Below are positions 34,361 to 43,570 of a stretch of 48,663 bases of DNA, piece after piece. The position numbers and the translations under genes are program-made. The DNA is from Lentisphaerae bacterium GWF2_38_69 (GTDB taxonomy: Bacteria > Verrucomicrobiota > Lentisphaeria > Victivallales > GWF2-38-69), in contig MHBE01000064.1 in assembly GCA_001803205.1 (NCBI GenBank), positions 1 to 48,663 on the forward strand, read 5' to 3'. The notes under the pieces were generated by a model that saw only the letters and a program-made list of their open reading frames with translations, searched no databases and had not been told where the DNA came from. Positions within the stretch are counted from its first letter, which is position 1, and each line of letters opens with the position of its first letter.

Positions 34361-35401
34361 TCAAATAGATTTTTTGGTTTTCTCAACGAGTTCAGTTACT
34401 GATGGAACATAACCGCCATACCAGTTGAATTTCCTGACCGGCAGTTTTGATTTGACAGCAAGTTCCACATCGTTAGCCATCATCCCGTCATTGAGTTCCA
34501 CAACCATCATTGATTTAACTTTTGAGGCAAGTTCAGCCAGGCGTTTATTTGGAAAAGGAAAGAGAGTTTTCGGTCTGAATAGACCTACTTTGATCCCCTG
34601 TTTTCTCAACTCTCTGACTGCTGTCAAAGCAACTCTTGAACTAATTCCAAACGCTATGAAAATATGTTCCGCATCTGAAACGGAAGTCTCTTCAAACTCA
34701 GTTATTTCTTTTTCCACTTTTGCATATTTGTTTAATAGAGAATCGATATTCGCAGAAAGGATTTCCCGCTCCATAAAGAGAGAAGTAACAAGGTTATGCC
34801 TGCTTTGTTCGTCAGCATAAAGTGCCCAATCTTTGCGTTTCGCGTGGAGGATTTTTGTCGGGAAGGAAACAGGTTCCATCATTTGTCCGATATATGCATC
34901 AGCAAGAATAAAGACGCACATGCGATACTTGTCAGCAATTTCAAAAGCCTTATATGTGAAGTCTGCCATTTCCTGTACGGAATTTGGAGCAAAGACTATA
35001 TTTCTGTAAACTCCGTGTCCGCCGCCTTTGAGTACCATATTATAATCGCTTTGTTCCGGCCATATATATCCGAGACCGGGCCCGACTCTCTGTACATCTA
35101 TTATTACTGCAGGAACATTTGAGCCTGCTATATAGGATACACATTCGCTCATAAGAGCTACACCAGGGCTTGAAGACGAGGTCATCACCCGTGCTCCTGC
35201 GGAAGCTGAACCTAGTATCATATTTATGGCTGCAATTTCACTTTCAGCCTGCAGAAATGTTCTTCCTGATTTTGTAAAATAATACGCTGCTGAGTGAGCA
35301 ATTTCGCTTGCAGGAGTAATAGGATAACCGAAAAAATGAGTACATCCTCCAAGCAGAGCGCCATGAATAACGGCATCGTTTCCTTTCATCAGCTTTTTCA
35401 T
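34361..35401 (-). CDS. vorB: 2-oxoacid:ferredoxin oxidoreductase alpha subunit (VorB-like)
   Basis: A 346-residue alpha subunit (domains I and II). N-terminal GNDAVIHGALLGGCTHFFGYPITPASEI-type region (the GYPITPASEI motif is diagnostic), MTSSSSPGVALM and the C-terminal domain with VVELNDGMM, all expected for the VorB/KorA group. It overlaps the ferredoxin gene by one base and is followed 14 nt later by the beta-gamma fusion. With ptb and buk close by, a 3-methyl-2-oxobutanoate or related acyl-CoA-forming activity is the most likely. Confidence 0.9.
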   Translation of the reverse strand: MKKLMKGNDAVIHGALLGGCTHFFGYPITPASEIAHSAAYYFTKSGRTFLQAESEIAAINMILGSASAGARVMTSSSSPGVALMSECVSYIAGSNVPAVIIDVQRVGPGLGYIWPEQSDYNMVLKGGGHGVYRNIVFAPNSVQEMADFTYKAFEIADKYRMCVFILADAYIGQMMEPVSFPTKILHAKRKDWALYADEQSRHNLVTSLFMEREILSANIDSLLNKYAKVEKEITEFEETSVSDAEHIFIAFGISSRVALTAVRELRKQGIKVGLFRPKTLFPFPNKRLAELASKVKSMMVVELNDGMMANDVELAVKSKLPVRKFNWYGGYVPSVTELVEKTKKSI

Positions 35402-35628
35402 TATTTTTTATCCTCCTCTTCCTTAATTACCGTTATGGTTCCAGGTTCGGGGCAGACATAAAAACATATTCCGCAGCCAATACAACCTGGATTTTCAAAC
35501 TTAGCGTATTGGTATCCCATTTTATTAATATCTGAACCTATTACTATGCATTGTTTTGGACATGCTTCTACGCAAACTCTACAGCCTTTGCAGACTGTGC
35601 CGTCAAGTTTTATATAATTCTTAGCCAT
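35401..35628 (-). CDS. 2x[4Fe-4S] ferredoxin subunit (delta) of the oxidoreductase
   Basis: A 75-residue ferredoxin-type subunit with two full cluster motifs: C13-x2-C16-x2-C19-x3-C23-P and C49-x2-C52-x2-C55-x3-C59-P. It overlaps the alpha subunit gene by one base and accepts electrons from the ThDP site, then passes them to free ferredoxin. Confidence 0.95.
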   Translation of the reverse strand: MAKNYIKLDGTVCKGCRVCVEACPKQCIVIGSDINKMGYQYAKFENPGCIGCGICFYVCPEPGTITVIKEEEDKK

Positions 35629-35633
35629 GGTGC

Positions 35634-36173
35634 TTACACTCCTCTGAAATCGCTTGTGTCGTCAAAACTTTCGACATAAAAATTTATTTCGCTCAGTGTT
35701 TCTGAAATTCCCTGCGGCATTTCCTTAATTTCAATTCTATGCCCCGGGCAACCAAGTCTGGCGCAAGCTATAATTCTATTTTTACCCGGAAGATTCATCT
35801 GGACTGCTTTTGTACAGTCGCAGCCGTCTTCATGGCATCTGTCCTTAACTATAAGGGATGTAGAGCAGACAGGGCAGCATACATCAAATGATTCCAGGGA
35901 TTCAGAATGCTTTGGTATGAAGCTATATAGTTTTGCATGGCTTCCCCAAAATGCGTCCAGAAACAGAAATCCATTTGAAAATCCATCGCTTATTTTAAAC
36001 TTTATAGCTGGCATTCCATGAATCTGAATGGTTTCGCTCATAAGTCTGTGTCCGTTTGGACAGAAGAGGTTTTCTACAACAAGAAAAGTATCCATTCCTT
36101 TTTTTATGAGCTTAATTCCGTTTGGAATTGAATCCAGGAATTGTTTTGGAATTTCTTTTTTAACAATATCCAT
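35634..36173 (-). CDS. Cys-rich protein of unknown function in the 2-oxoacid fermentation operon
   Basis: I do not recognise this 179-residue protein. It has nine cysteines: C38 (CPNGH), C99, C100 and C103 (CCPVC), C113, C118, C120, C137 and C142 (CPGH). Together with H42 and H145 these look like two or more zinc or Fe-S sites. Two CPxGH motifs flank the CxxC knuckles. No signal peptide or membrane span. It lies 22 nt after buk and 5 nt before the ferredoxin gene, so it is certainly co-transcribed with them. Assembly or regulation of the oxidoreductase is a plausible role by position only. Confidence 0.8.
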   Translation of the reverse strand: MDIVKKEIPKQFLDSIPNGIKLIKKGMDTFLVVENLFCPNGHRLMSETIQIHGMPAIKFKISDGFSNGFLFLDAFWGSHAKLYSFIPKHSESLESFDVCCPVCSTSLIVKDRCHEDGCDCTKAVQMNLPGKNRIIACARLGCPGHRIEIKEMPQGISETLSEINFYVESFDDTSDFRGV

Positions 36174-36195
36174 GAGTGCTGACTCCTATTTTAAT

Positions 36196-37269
36196 TTAAA
36201 CATATTCATTTAGCGGGGCTTTGCCGTGAACAGAAAGAACAGCTCCTTTGAAAAGAGCATCCATTTCGTCTTCACCAGGAAAAACCAGGAATTTGGCTAT
36301 AAATTCGACTCTGTTTTTTATCGAATCTGTTATATAAGGCTCAAAGGCTAATCCGCCTGTAATAGCTATTGCATCGACTTTACCATCAAGCGCGGCCGAC
36401 ATGGCGCCTATTTCTTTGCTCACCTGATATAACATTGAATCCAGAACAAGTTTGAATTTAGTGTTTCCAGCCTTAGATTCCTTGACTACTTCTCTCATAT
36501 CAGAAGTTCCAAGATGCGCATAGATGCCGCCTTTTCCGTGTATTTTCTTAAGTATTGTAGGTTTGTCATATTTGCCGGAGTAACATAGGTTGACAATGTC
36601 TTCAACAGGAGTAGTTCCGCTTCTCTCAGGAGATATCGGCCCTTCACCATAAATGCCATTATTGACATCAACTACTTTGCCTTTTCTATGTGCGCCTACG
36701 GTAGTGCCGCCTCCCAGGTGGGCTATAATAAAATTCCCTTCAGTATATTCTATGCCGATTTTCTGGGCGGCTTTTCTTGCTACAGCTTTTTGATTCAGGG
36801 CATGAAATACCGAAGTTCTTTCTATTTCGGGAAAACCGGTTAATCTTGCTACATCATCAAGCTCATCAACAACTATGGGGTCGACAATATAAGCTTTTAT
36901 ATTGTTTCTCTTAGCAATGTCATACGCAATAATTGCTCCAAGGTTGCTGGCATGCTCTCCTCTTGCCGCTATCTTCAGATCTTCAAGCATCTTGTCATTT
37001 ACGACCCATGTGCCGCTTTGTATAGGCTTGAGGAAACCTCCCCTGCCTACTATAAAAGCTAAATTTTCTTCGGATATGCTGTTAGAAGAAAGGAAGTTGT
37101 GAATTGATTTTGATCTAAAATCATGCTGGTCAGCTACTCTGGCGAATTTAGCAATTTCCTGAGGGGCGTGTCTTATAACTTCATTTTTGATCTCCTCGCC
37201 ATTCAGATTAAAAACTGAAATTTTAGTAGAAGTTGAACCTGGATTGATAACAAGAACAAGATTTTTCAT
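36196..37269 (-). CDS. buk: Butyrate kinase (or branched-chain fatty acid kinase)
   Basis: Acetokinase-family enzyme making ATP from acyl phosphate and ADP; 357 residues from the chosen start. Motifs: INPGSTSTKISVF (phosphate loop), HLGGGTTVGAHRKGKVVDVN and EGPISPERSGTTP, and the ITGGLAFEP segment. I prefer the ATG at 37269 to that at 37281 because GGGAG sits 5 nt upstream of it and overlaps the longer start. It is 19 nt after ptb. The nearby oxidoreductase suggests isobutyrate or isovalerate as alternatives to butyrate. Confidence 0.95.
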   Translation of the reverse strand: MKNLVLVINPGSTSTKISVFNLNGEEIKNEVIRHAPQEIAKFARVADQHDFRSKSIHNFLSSNSISEENLAFIVGRGGFLKPIQSGTWVVNDKMLEDLKIAARGEHASNLGAIIAYDIAKRNNIKAYIVDPIVVDELDDVARLTGFPEIERTSVFHALNQKAVARKAAQKIGIEYTEGNFIIAHLGGGTTVGAHRKGKVVDVNNGIYGEGPISPERSGTTPVEDIVNLCYSGKYDKPTILKKIHGKGGIYAHLGTSDMREVVKESKAGNTKFKLVLDSMLYQVSKEIGAMSAALDGKVDAIAITGGLAFEPYITDSIKNRVEFIAKFLVFPGEDEMDALFKGAVLSVHGKAPLNEYV

Positions 37270-37288
37270 AATATCTCCCATTATTGTG

Positions 37289-38209
37289 TCAGTGTAATTT
37301 TTGTTCAGCCTTAGAAAGAAGACTAGCCATGACTATAGAGTTGTATTTAACTTCGTGTGAATCTGAGCGTGAAGTTACTACTATAGGAGCTCTCGCACCA
37401 GCAATAACCCCGGCACAGAATTCCACATGGAAGAAATTGAATGTCTTATACAGGACATTACCTACTTCAATATATGGAACGACTATTATGTCAGTATTTC
37501 CGGCAACCGGACTCTTTATGCCTTTATGCTCTGCAGCGTTCATTGAAATGATATTATCGAAGGCTAATGGACCGTCTACAACGCACCCTTTAATCTGCCC
37601 TCTGTCATTCATTTTTGAAAGTACAGCAGCATCAATTGTCGCCTGCATATTTGGCGAAACAGTTTCAACAGCGCAGACAAGAGCTACATTAGGCGTTTTT
37701 ACTCCGAGTTTTTGAGCTACAGAAACAGCATTTTCAATTATAGCTTTTTTCTCAAGAACTGTCGGCATGATATTTATGGCCGGGTCGGTCATCAGAATAG
37801 GGCGTTTCCTGAGAGAGTCGGCAAAAATGAACATCGAAATAAAACTGAGAAGTTCTCCCTGTCTTAGACCCCATTCTTTGTTCAAAACGGCCTTAAGAAA
37901 AGTCGATGTCTGGACTAGTCCCTTCATTACCATTTGAGCTTCTCCTTGAGAGATCATCTTGACGGATTTCTCGCAGGCTTCTGCATCATTTTTCGCATCA
38001 ATGATTTCTGCTTGAAAGTTGTAGGCATAACTTTCCATCATAGATTTAATCTTATACTCGTTTCCGATAAGAATCGGTTCAACAAGTCCCTGCTGAACTG
38101 CCTTTTTTACTGCCAGCAATACATCAGTATCTTCGGCAGTTGCTATTGTCATTCTCAGCGGACCGCCAGATTTAGCGTAGTTTACCATTGCGTTTATACT
38201 GTCAAACAT
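37289..38209 (-). CDS. ptb: Phosphate butyryltransferase
   Basis: Converts acyl-CoA and phosphate to acyl phosphate and CoA, supplying butyrate kinase. The 306-residue protein has family motifs AQMVMKGLVQTSTFLKAVL, LRQGELLSFISMF and the DGPLAFDNIIS segment near residues 211-221. It is preceded by epmA (35-nt gap) and followed by buk (19-nt gap). The ptb-buk order is the common one. Confidence 0.95.
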   Translation of the reverse strand: MFDSINAMVNYAKSGGPLRMTIATAEDTDVLLAVKKAVQQGLVEPILIGNEYKIKSMMESYAYNFQAEIIDAKNDAEACEKSVKMISQGEAQMVMKGLVQTSTFLKAVLNKEWGLRQGELLSFISMFIFADSLRKRPILMTDPAINIMPTVLEKKAIIENAVSVAQKLGVKTPNVALVCAVETVSPNMQATIDAAVLSKMNDRGQIKGCVVDGPLAFDNIISMNAAEHKGIKSPVAGNTDIIVVPYIEVGNVLYKTFNFFHVEFCAGVIAGARAPIVVTSRSDSHEVKYNSIVMASLLSKAEQKLH

Positions 38210-38244
38210 AAACTCACCTTTCCCCCTTGTTTTATTGTTAATAT

Positions 38245-39186
38245 TTAAAATTCAGTAAAACTATTGACACTTTTAATATCAGGCGCGTCTGAAATTACCA
38301 TTACTAGCCTGTCAATTCCTAGAGCGCAACCTGCAAAATCATCTATTCCATACTTGAGAGCATCAAAAAAATCATTATCTTCCTGATATTCAGGAAGGCC
38401 TTGTCTCTTGCGGGTTGCGTGAGCTTTCGCAAAGCGGATTATCTGTTCATTATAGTCTACGAGTTCTGAATAAGCATTAGATATTTCAATCCCACCTAAA
38501 TAAAGTTCGCATCTTTCAGCTGTTTCAGGGCACTTGTCATTAATTTTTGAAAGTGCGGCCATTGATGAGGGGTAGTCTTTTAAAAGGACTCCACGGTCTT
38601 TCGGTAGATTCGGTTCGATTTTTTCAACGAGGATTATTTCGAACTCATCGTTAGCAATAGCGGTTTCAGGATCAGTATCTGCAAATTTTTTAAAAGCTTC
38701 CCTGATCGTAAAAACATCCCAATCCAAGCTGAAATCAATTTCCTGTCCTCTGAAATTAACGAGAGGCGTTCCTTTGACTCTGACTACTGTTTTGAAGATG
38801 ATTTTTTTGAGAAATTCCATTAAACCCAAATAGTTTTGTTTAGTTTCATACCATTCGAGCATTGTGAATTCCACATTATGCCTGTTCCCGATTTCGCCTT
38901 CTCTGAAGCACTGTCCGATTTGAAATATCTTATGATAACCGGCCGCAACCATGCGCTTCATCTGAAGTTCAGGAGATGAGCGTAAAAAATGAGCTCCTGC
39001 TTGTGGAGCATTTATATAATCCTCCGGAGCAGGAGCCTTTATTGCTACTGGTGTTTCAATTTCCAGGAAGCCGTCATGATAAAAACAGGAGCGTATTTCT
39101 CTTATTATATGGCTTCTCAGAATTAGATTATCCTTAATGGCAGAAAGCCTTTTAAGGTCATCAGGCTTTTTTAACTCTTTCGACAT
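38245..39186 (-). CDS. epmA: EF-P--(R)-beta-lysine ligase (EpmA/GenX/PoxA)
   Basis: A 313-residue class II lysyl-tRNA synthetase-like core without the anticodon-binding domain, as in EpmA. Motif 1 region FLEIETPVAI, motif 2 FQIGQCFREGEIGNRHNVEFTMLEW and motif 3 GCALGIDRLVMVI are present. It attaches beta-lysine to the conserved lysine of EF-P, encoded directly upstream with a 26-nt overlap, which supports the assignment. EpmB, the lysine 2,3-aminomutase, is not in the window. Confidence 0.93.
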   Translation of the reverse strand: MSKELKKPDDLKRLSAIKDNLILRSHIIREIRSCFYHDGFLEIETPVAIKAPAPEDYINAPQAGAHFLRSSPELQMKRMVAAGYHKIFQIGQCFREGEIGNRHNVEFTMLEWYETKQNYLGLMEFLKKIIFKTVVRVKGTPLVNFRGQEIDFSLDWDVFTIREAFKKFADTDPETAIANDEFEIILVEKIEPNLPKDRGVLLKDYPSSMAALSKINDKCPETAERCELYLGGIEISNAYSELVDYNEQIIRFAKAHATRKRQGLPEYQEDNDFFDALKYGIDDFAGCALGIDRLVMVISDAPDIKSVNSFTEF

Positions 39187-39727
39187 ATTCGCCAGTTCTT
39201 GTGTCTATTTTAACTGTATCACCCTGGTTTATGAAAAGGGGAACCTGAATTTCGAAACCATTATCAATTTTTGCAGGTTTCAGGACATTTGTAGCTGTGT
39301 CGCCTCTGGCGCCAGGTTCTGTGGCAACAATCTGTTTTTCAATGAAGAAAGGCAGTGTAACTTCAACAGGTTTGCCATTAAAAAGAAGAACTGTGCACAG
39401 TGCCTCTTCCAGAAGGAAATATGCCTGATTCTTGAGAACCTCTTTTGTTATTCTCATTTCTTCGTAGGTTTCTGCATCGCTGAATATATAGAAGTCTCCT
39501 TCCTTGTAAGAGTAGTACATTTCTCTTTCTTCAAGGTCGGCCTTTTCAATATCCTTTTCGGATGAACGATAAGTTTTCTCAGTCGTTGAACCTGTTAGAA
39601 GGTTCTTCATTTTGCAACGGTACATTGCCTGGCCTTTTCCAGGTTTGCAGAATTCGAATTCAGTAATGTTCCAGGGCTGGCCGTCAATGACAATTTTCAA
39701 CCCTTTTTTAAGTTCTGATACATCCAT
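39161..39727 (-). CDS. efp: Elongation factor P
   Basis: Relieves ribosome stalling at polyproline; 188 residues, three beta domains. The modification loop reads CKPGKGQAM with target lysine K31 of the chosen start. The frame extends to a TTG at 39742, but that codon overlaps the GGAGAG ribosome site, so the ATG at 39727 is the start. Its 3' end overlaps epmA, encoding the modifying enzyme. It heads the eight-gene minus-strand unit. Confidence 0.97.
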   Translation of the reverse strand: MDVSELKKGLKIVIDGQPWNITEFEFCKPGKGQAMYRCKMKNLLTGSTTEKTYRSSEKDIEKADLEEREMYYSYKEGDFYIFSDAETYEEMRITKEVLKNQAYFLLEEALCTVLLFNGKPVEVTLPFFIEKQIVATEPGARGDTATNVLKPAKIDNGFEIQVPLFINQGDTVKIDTRTGEYVERVKKA

Positions 39728-39769
39728 AGTTAAGCTCTCCAATAAATTATTATTCGCATAAAACCCTTT

Positions 39770-39797
39770 AGAATAGGATGAAAACGGGATTTTTCAA
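39770..39797 (-). promoter_or_regulatory. Candidate sigma-70 promoter of the efp operon
   Basis: On the minus strand, TTGAAA (39792-39797) and TATTCT (39770-39775) are 16 nt apart, about 43 nt before the efp start. The region 39728-39888 also separates efp from divergent metH, for which a TATAAT at 39841-39846 is the only promoter-like element. Confidence 0.45.
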
Positions 39798-39888
39798 TTG
39801 TTTTAATCTTCATAAGTTCGAAAGAGAAGAGAGGGAAGTTTATAATGATGCTAATTAATAATACTGAAACTCAAATTATGGAATAAAT

Positions 39889-42800
39889 ATGGTTTTAAAT
39901 AAGAGTAATCTGCTAAAGAAACTTTTAAGCGAAAAGATATTAATCCTTGACGGTGCAATGGGCACAATGATACAGGGATATAATCTGACTGAAGAAGATT
40001 TCAGAGGGGAGCTGTTTAAGGATTCAAAAATCCTTCTGAAAGGGAACAATGACCTTTTAAATCTCACGAGGCCTGATGTTATATGCGAAATACATAAAAA
40101 ATACCTGGAGGCCGGAGCGGATATAATTGAAACAAATTCCTTCAATTCTACATTTCTTTCAATGTCTGAATATGGAATTGAGAATAAGGTTTATGACATT
40201 GCAAAGGCAGCGGCGCAGACAGCCAGAAAAGCTGCTGATGAGGTTACTTCTCTGACTCCCGATAAACCCCGTTTTGTTGCCGGAGTGCTGGGGCCGACAA
40301 GCAAAACAGCGTCAATGGCGCATGATTTTAGCAACCCTGCGCTTAGATCTGCATATTTCGATGATTTCGCAAAAGCTTATAAAGAGTGCGCAAAAGGGTT
40401 GGTTGAAGGCGGCGCCGACATACTTCTTATAGAAACTATTTTTGATACTTTGAACTGCAAGGCTGCTATTTTTGCGATACTTGAACTTTTTGAAGAAGAA
40501 AAATTTGAACTCCCGATAATGATTTCAGCTACGATCACCGATAAAAGCGGAAGGACATTGTCGGGACAGACTGTTGAGGCCTTTTGGGCTTCGGTTTCTC
40601 ATGCTCCGGTACTGAGTGTCGGATTCAACTGCGCTCTCGGAGCCGAAGAGATGTATCCGCATATAAGGACTCTTTCAAATATCGCTCATGTCTATATAAG
40701 CTGCCACCCTAATGCAGGGCTTCCGGATGAGTTCGGTCTATATAGACAAACTCCCGAAAAAATGGGGAAAATAATTAGAAGTTTTGCAGAAGAGGGCATT
40801 TTAAATATTGTCGGCGGATGCTGCGGTACTAATCCGAATCATATTAAAGCTATAGCCCAGGCTGTTGAAGGAGTCAGTCCCAGGATCCTTCCTAAGCCAA
40901 ATCAGCATCTTTTACTAAGCGGGCTTGAACCTTTTGAAATTACTCCTCAGACCAACTTCGTAAACATTGGAGAAAGGACTAACATCTCAGGATCGAAGAA
41001 ATTTGCAGACTTGATAAAAGCCAAAGATTATGATGGTGCTATATCTGTAGCAAGACAGCAAATAGAGAGCGGAGCTCAGATAATTGATGTCAATGTAGAT
41101 GATGCTATGCTTGATTCAGAATATGAAATGAAGACATTCCTTAATATTATGGCTCTCGAACCTGATATCAGCCGTGTTCCGGTGATGGTGGATTCTTCGA
41201 AATGGAGTGTAATAGAAGCCGGGCTGAAATGTTTGCAGGGTAAAGGTATTGTGAATTCAATAAGCCTTAAGGAAGGAGAAGAAGAGTTTAAACGCCATGC
41301 AAGACTGATCCGGAAATATGGTGCTGCTGTGGTTGTTATGGCATTTGATGAAAAAGGGCAGGCTGATTCGTATGAGAAGAAAGTAAGCATATGTTCAAGA
41401 GCTTATAGGATATTGACACAGGAAGTGGGAGTTCCGCCCATGGATATAATTTTTGACCCTGCAATTCTTGCTGTATCGACAGGAATGGACGAACACAATA
41501 ATTATGCTCTGGATTTTATTAACGCCGTTAAAACTCTAAAAAAAGAATTTCCCCTGTCCAGTATAAGCGGAGGAGTAAGCAATCTTTCGTTTTCTTTTAG
41601 AGGGAATAATGCCCTCAGGGAGATGATACACTCGGTTTTTTTATATCATGCTGTAAATGCAGGGATGACTATGGGGATAGTAAATGCCGGACAATTAATA
41701 AATTATGAGGATATTCCCAATGACAAATTAAAATTGATTGAAGATGTTGTTTTGAATAAGACCAAAGATGCTCCTGAAAAGCTGCTTGAAGCTGCGCTAA
41801 CATTCAAGAGCGGCTCGAAAGAATCAAAAATTGACCTTTCCTGGAGAGAGGAAACGCTTGAAGACAGGATTGCCCATTCAATAAGCAAAGGAATAACTGA
41901 ATTCATTGAATCTGATATTGAGGAAGCCAGAAAGAAATATGATGAACCGATGAATATAATTGAAGGTCCTCTGATGGCAGGAATGAACAAGGTAGGCGAG
42001 CTTTTTGGCGCAGGAAAAATGTTTCTGCCTCAGGTAATAAAAAGCGCAAGAGTCATGAAAAAGGCTGTCGGATACCTTACTCCCTTTATCGAAGAAAAGA
42101 AACTTGCTGAAATGAGTTCAAAATCTGCCGGGAAAATCGTCATGGCGACAGTTAAGGGAGATGTTCACGATATTGGGAAAAATATTGTAAATGTCGTCCT
42201 AAAATGCAATAACTACGAAATCGTTGACCTCGGTGTGATGGTGCCATGCGAAAACATTATAAAAGCAGCGATTAACGAGAAGGCAGACATTATAGGTTTA
42301 AGCGGTTTAATTACTCCTTCTCTTGAAGAAATGGTCAATGTGGCAAAAGAGATGAATAAGGCCAATCTTGATATTCCTCTTCTTATAGGAGGGGCTACTA
42401 CATCTTCTGTGCATACGGCTGTTAAAATCTGTTCGGCATATAATAAGGGCGTTACTGTGCATGTAAAAGATGCTTCTCTGGCTGTCAATGTAGTAGGGTC
42501 ATTGCTTGGGAGTTCCGCTGATGAGTATGCTAACAAGGTTAGGAAAACAACCAGGGATGTAGCAAAAAGCTATGCCGAAACCACTCAGAGCAGAAATCTG
42601 GTACCCCTCAAGACATCAAGGGAGAAATCTTTCAAGATTGATTGGAATACATTTAAAGTGCGCAAACCGAATTTTACCGGCGTTAAAGTCTTGAAGGATT
42701 ATCCAATTGAAAAGCTTAGGAAGTACATAGACTGGACATTCTTCTTTAATGTATGGCAGCTAAAGGGGAAATACCCTCAAATTCTTGATGATAAAACTAA

Positions 42801-43539
42801 AGGAGATGAAGCCAGAAAGCTTTTTGCTGATGCTAATGAGATGCTGGACTATATTGTTAAACCAAAGAAACTCAAGGCATCGGCGGTTTTTGGAATATTC
42901 AGGGCAAATTCGATTGGTGACGATATAGAATTGTATAATGAGGATAAAGTGTATTCTTTTTATAACCTAAGACAGCAGATCAAATCTTCAGATGGAACCG
43001 AAGTTTACATGTCTTTAGGGGACTTCATTGCACCAAAAGAAAGCAGAGTTGAAGATTACGCAGGACTTTTTGCTGCTACAGCAGGAATCGGAATAGATGA
43101 ACTGGAGAAAGAATTTTTAAAAGAGAACGATGATTATAAAGCTATTATGGCAAAAGCCCTTGCTGATAGACTTGCTGAGGCCTTTTCTGAACATTTGAAT
43201 GAACTGCTGATTGATGAATATTGGACTTCTCTTAAAGATATTTCCTGGTTTTTCAGGGGAATAAGGCCGGCAATAGGTTATCCTACTTCTCCTGATCACT
43301 CTGAAAAGGTTACATTGTTTAATGCTTTAGACGCAAGAAAAAACATTGGAGTGGATTTAACAGACCATTTCGCGATGATACCTGTAGCGTCTGTGTGCGG
43401 TTTTTATTTGATGAATCCTCTGGCTGATTATTTTTCAGTAAAAAAAGTAAATAAAGACCAGGTTGAAGATTACTCGAAAAGGAAAGGAATTACTGTTGCT
43501 TTGGCGGAAAAATATCTTTCAGAATCCTTATCATATTAA
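39889..43539 (+). CDS. metH: Cobalamin-dependent methionine synthase
   Basis: Transfers methyl from 5-methyltetrahydrofolate to homocysteine; 1216 residues, full length. Domains: homocysteine-binding (1 to about 325, zinc ligands C248, C311, C312 in GGCCGT), pterin-binding (about 345-610, [16 protein letters not shown]), B12 cap (about 650-745), B12-binding (DVHDIGKNI, with the axial His near residue 761; then [13 protein letters not shown] and LIGGATTS), and AdoMet reactivation domain (about 890-1216, [15 protein letters not shown]). The start follows TGGAATAA without a strong Shine-Dalgarno. It is monocistronic and requires cobalamin; I see no B12 riboswitch in the 146-nt leader region. Confidence 0.97.
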   Translation: MVLNKSNLLKKLLSEKILILDGAMGTMIQGYNLTEEDFRGELFKDSKILLKGNNDLLNLTRPDVICEIHKKYLEAGADIIETNSFNSTFLSMSEYGIENKVYDIAKAAAQTARKAADEVTSLTPDKPRFVAGVLGPTSKTASMAHDFSNPALRSAYFDDFAKAYKECAKGLVEGGADILLIETIFDTLNCKAAIFAILELFEEEKFELPIMISATITDKSGRTLSGQTVEAFWASVSHAPVLSVGFNCALGAEEMYPHIRTLSNIAHVYISCHPNAGLPDEFGLYRQTPEKMGKIIRSFAEEGILNIVGGCCGTNPNHIKAIAQAVEGVSPRILPKPNQHLLLSGLEPFEITPQTNFVNIGERTNISGSKKFADLIKAKDYDGAISVARQQIESGAQIIDVNVDDAMLDSEYEMKTFLNIMALEPDISRVPVMVDSSKWSVIEAGLKCLQGKGIVNSISLKEGEEEFKRHARLIRKYGAAVVVMAFDEKGQADSYEKKVSICSRAYRILTQEVGVPPMDIIFDPAILAVSTGMDEHNNYALDFINAVKTLKKEFPLSSISGGVSNLSFSFRGNNALREMIHSVFLYHAVNAGMTMGIVNAGQLINYEDIPNDKLKLIEDVVLNKTKDAPEKLLEAALTFKSGSKESKIDLSWREETLEDRIAHSISKGITEFIESDIEEARKKYDEPMNIIEGPLMAGMNKVGELFGAGKMFLPQVIKSARVMKKAVGYLTPFIEEKKLAEMSSKSAGKIVMATVKGDVHDIGKNIVNVVLKCNNYEIVDLGVMVPCENIIKAAINEKADIIGLSGLITPSLEEMVNVAKEMNKANLDIPLLIGGATTSSVHTAVKICSAYNKGVTVHVKDASLAVNVVGSLLGSSADEYANKVRKTTRDVAKSYAETTQSRNLVPLKTSREKSFKIDWNTFKVRKPNFTGVKVLKDYPIEKLRKYIDWTFFFNVWQLKGKYPQILDDKTKGDEARKLFADANEMLDYIVKPKKLKASAVFGIFRANSIGDDIELYNEDKVYSFYNLRQQIKSSDGTEVYMSLGDFIAPKESRVEDYAGLFAATAGIGIDELEKEFLKENDDYKAIMAKALADRLAEAFSEHLNELLIDEYWTSLKDISWFFRGIRPAIGYPTSPDHSEKVTLFNALDARKNIGVDLTDHFAMIPVASVCGFYLMNPLADYFSVKKVNKDQVEDYSKRKGITVALAEKYLSESLSY

Positions 43540-43570
43540 TCCTTGTCGGTTAATTTGGATAAAAAGGAGC

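Noticed and set aside
35634-36173. Cys-rich protein as a ferredoxin or rubredoxin
   Set aside because: The cysteine spacing fits neither CxxCxxCxxxC clusters nor paired rubredoxin knuckles.
39743-39888. Possible cobalamin or SAM riboswitch before metH
   Set aside because: The region is 146 nt, AT-rich and shared with the divergent efp promoter; no B12-box or SAM-riboswitch stems could be found.
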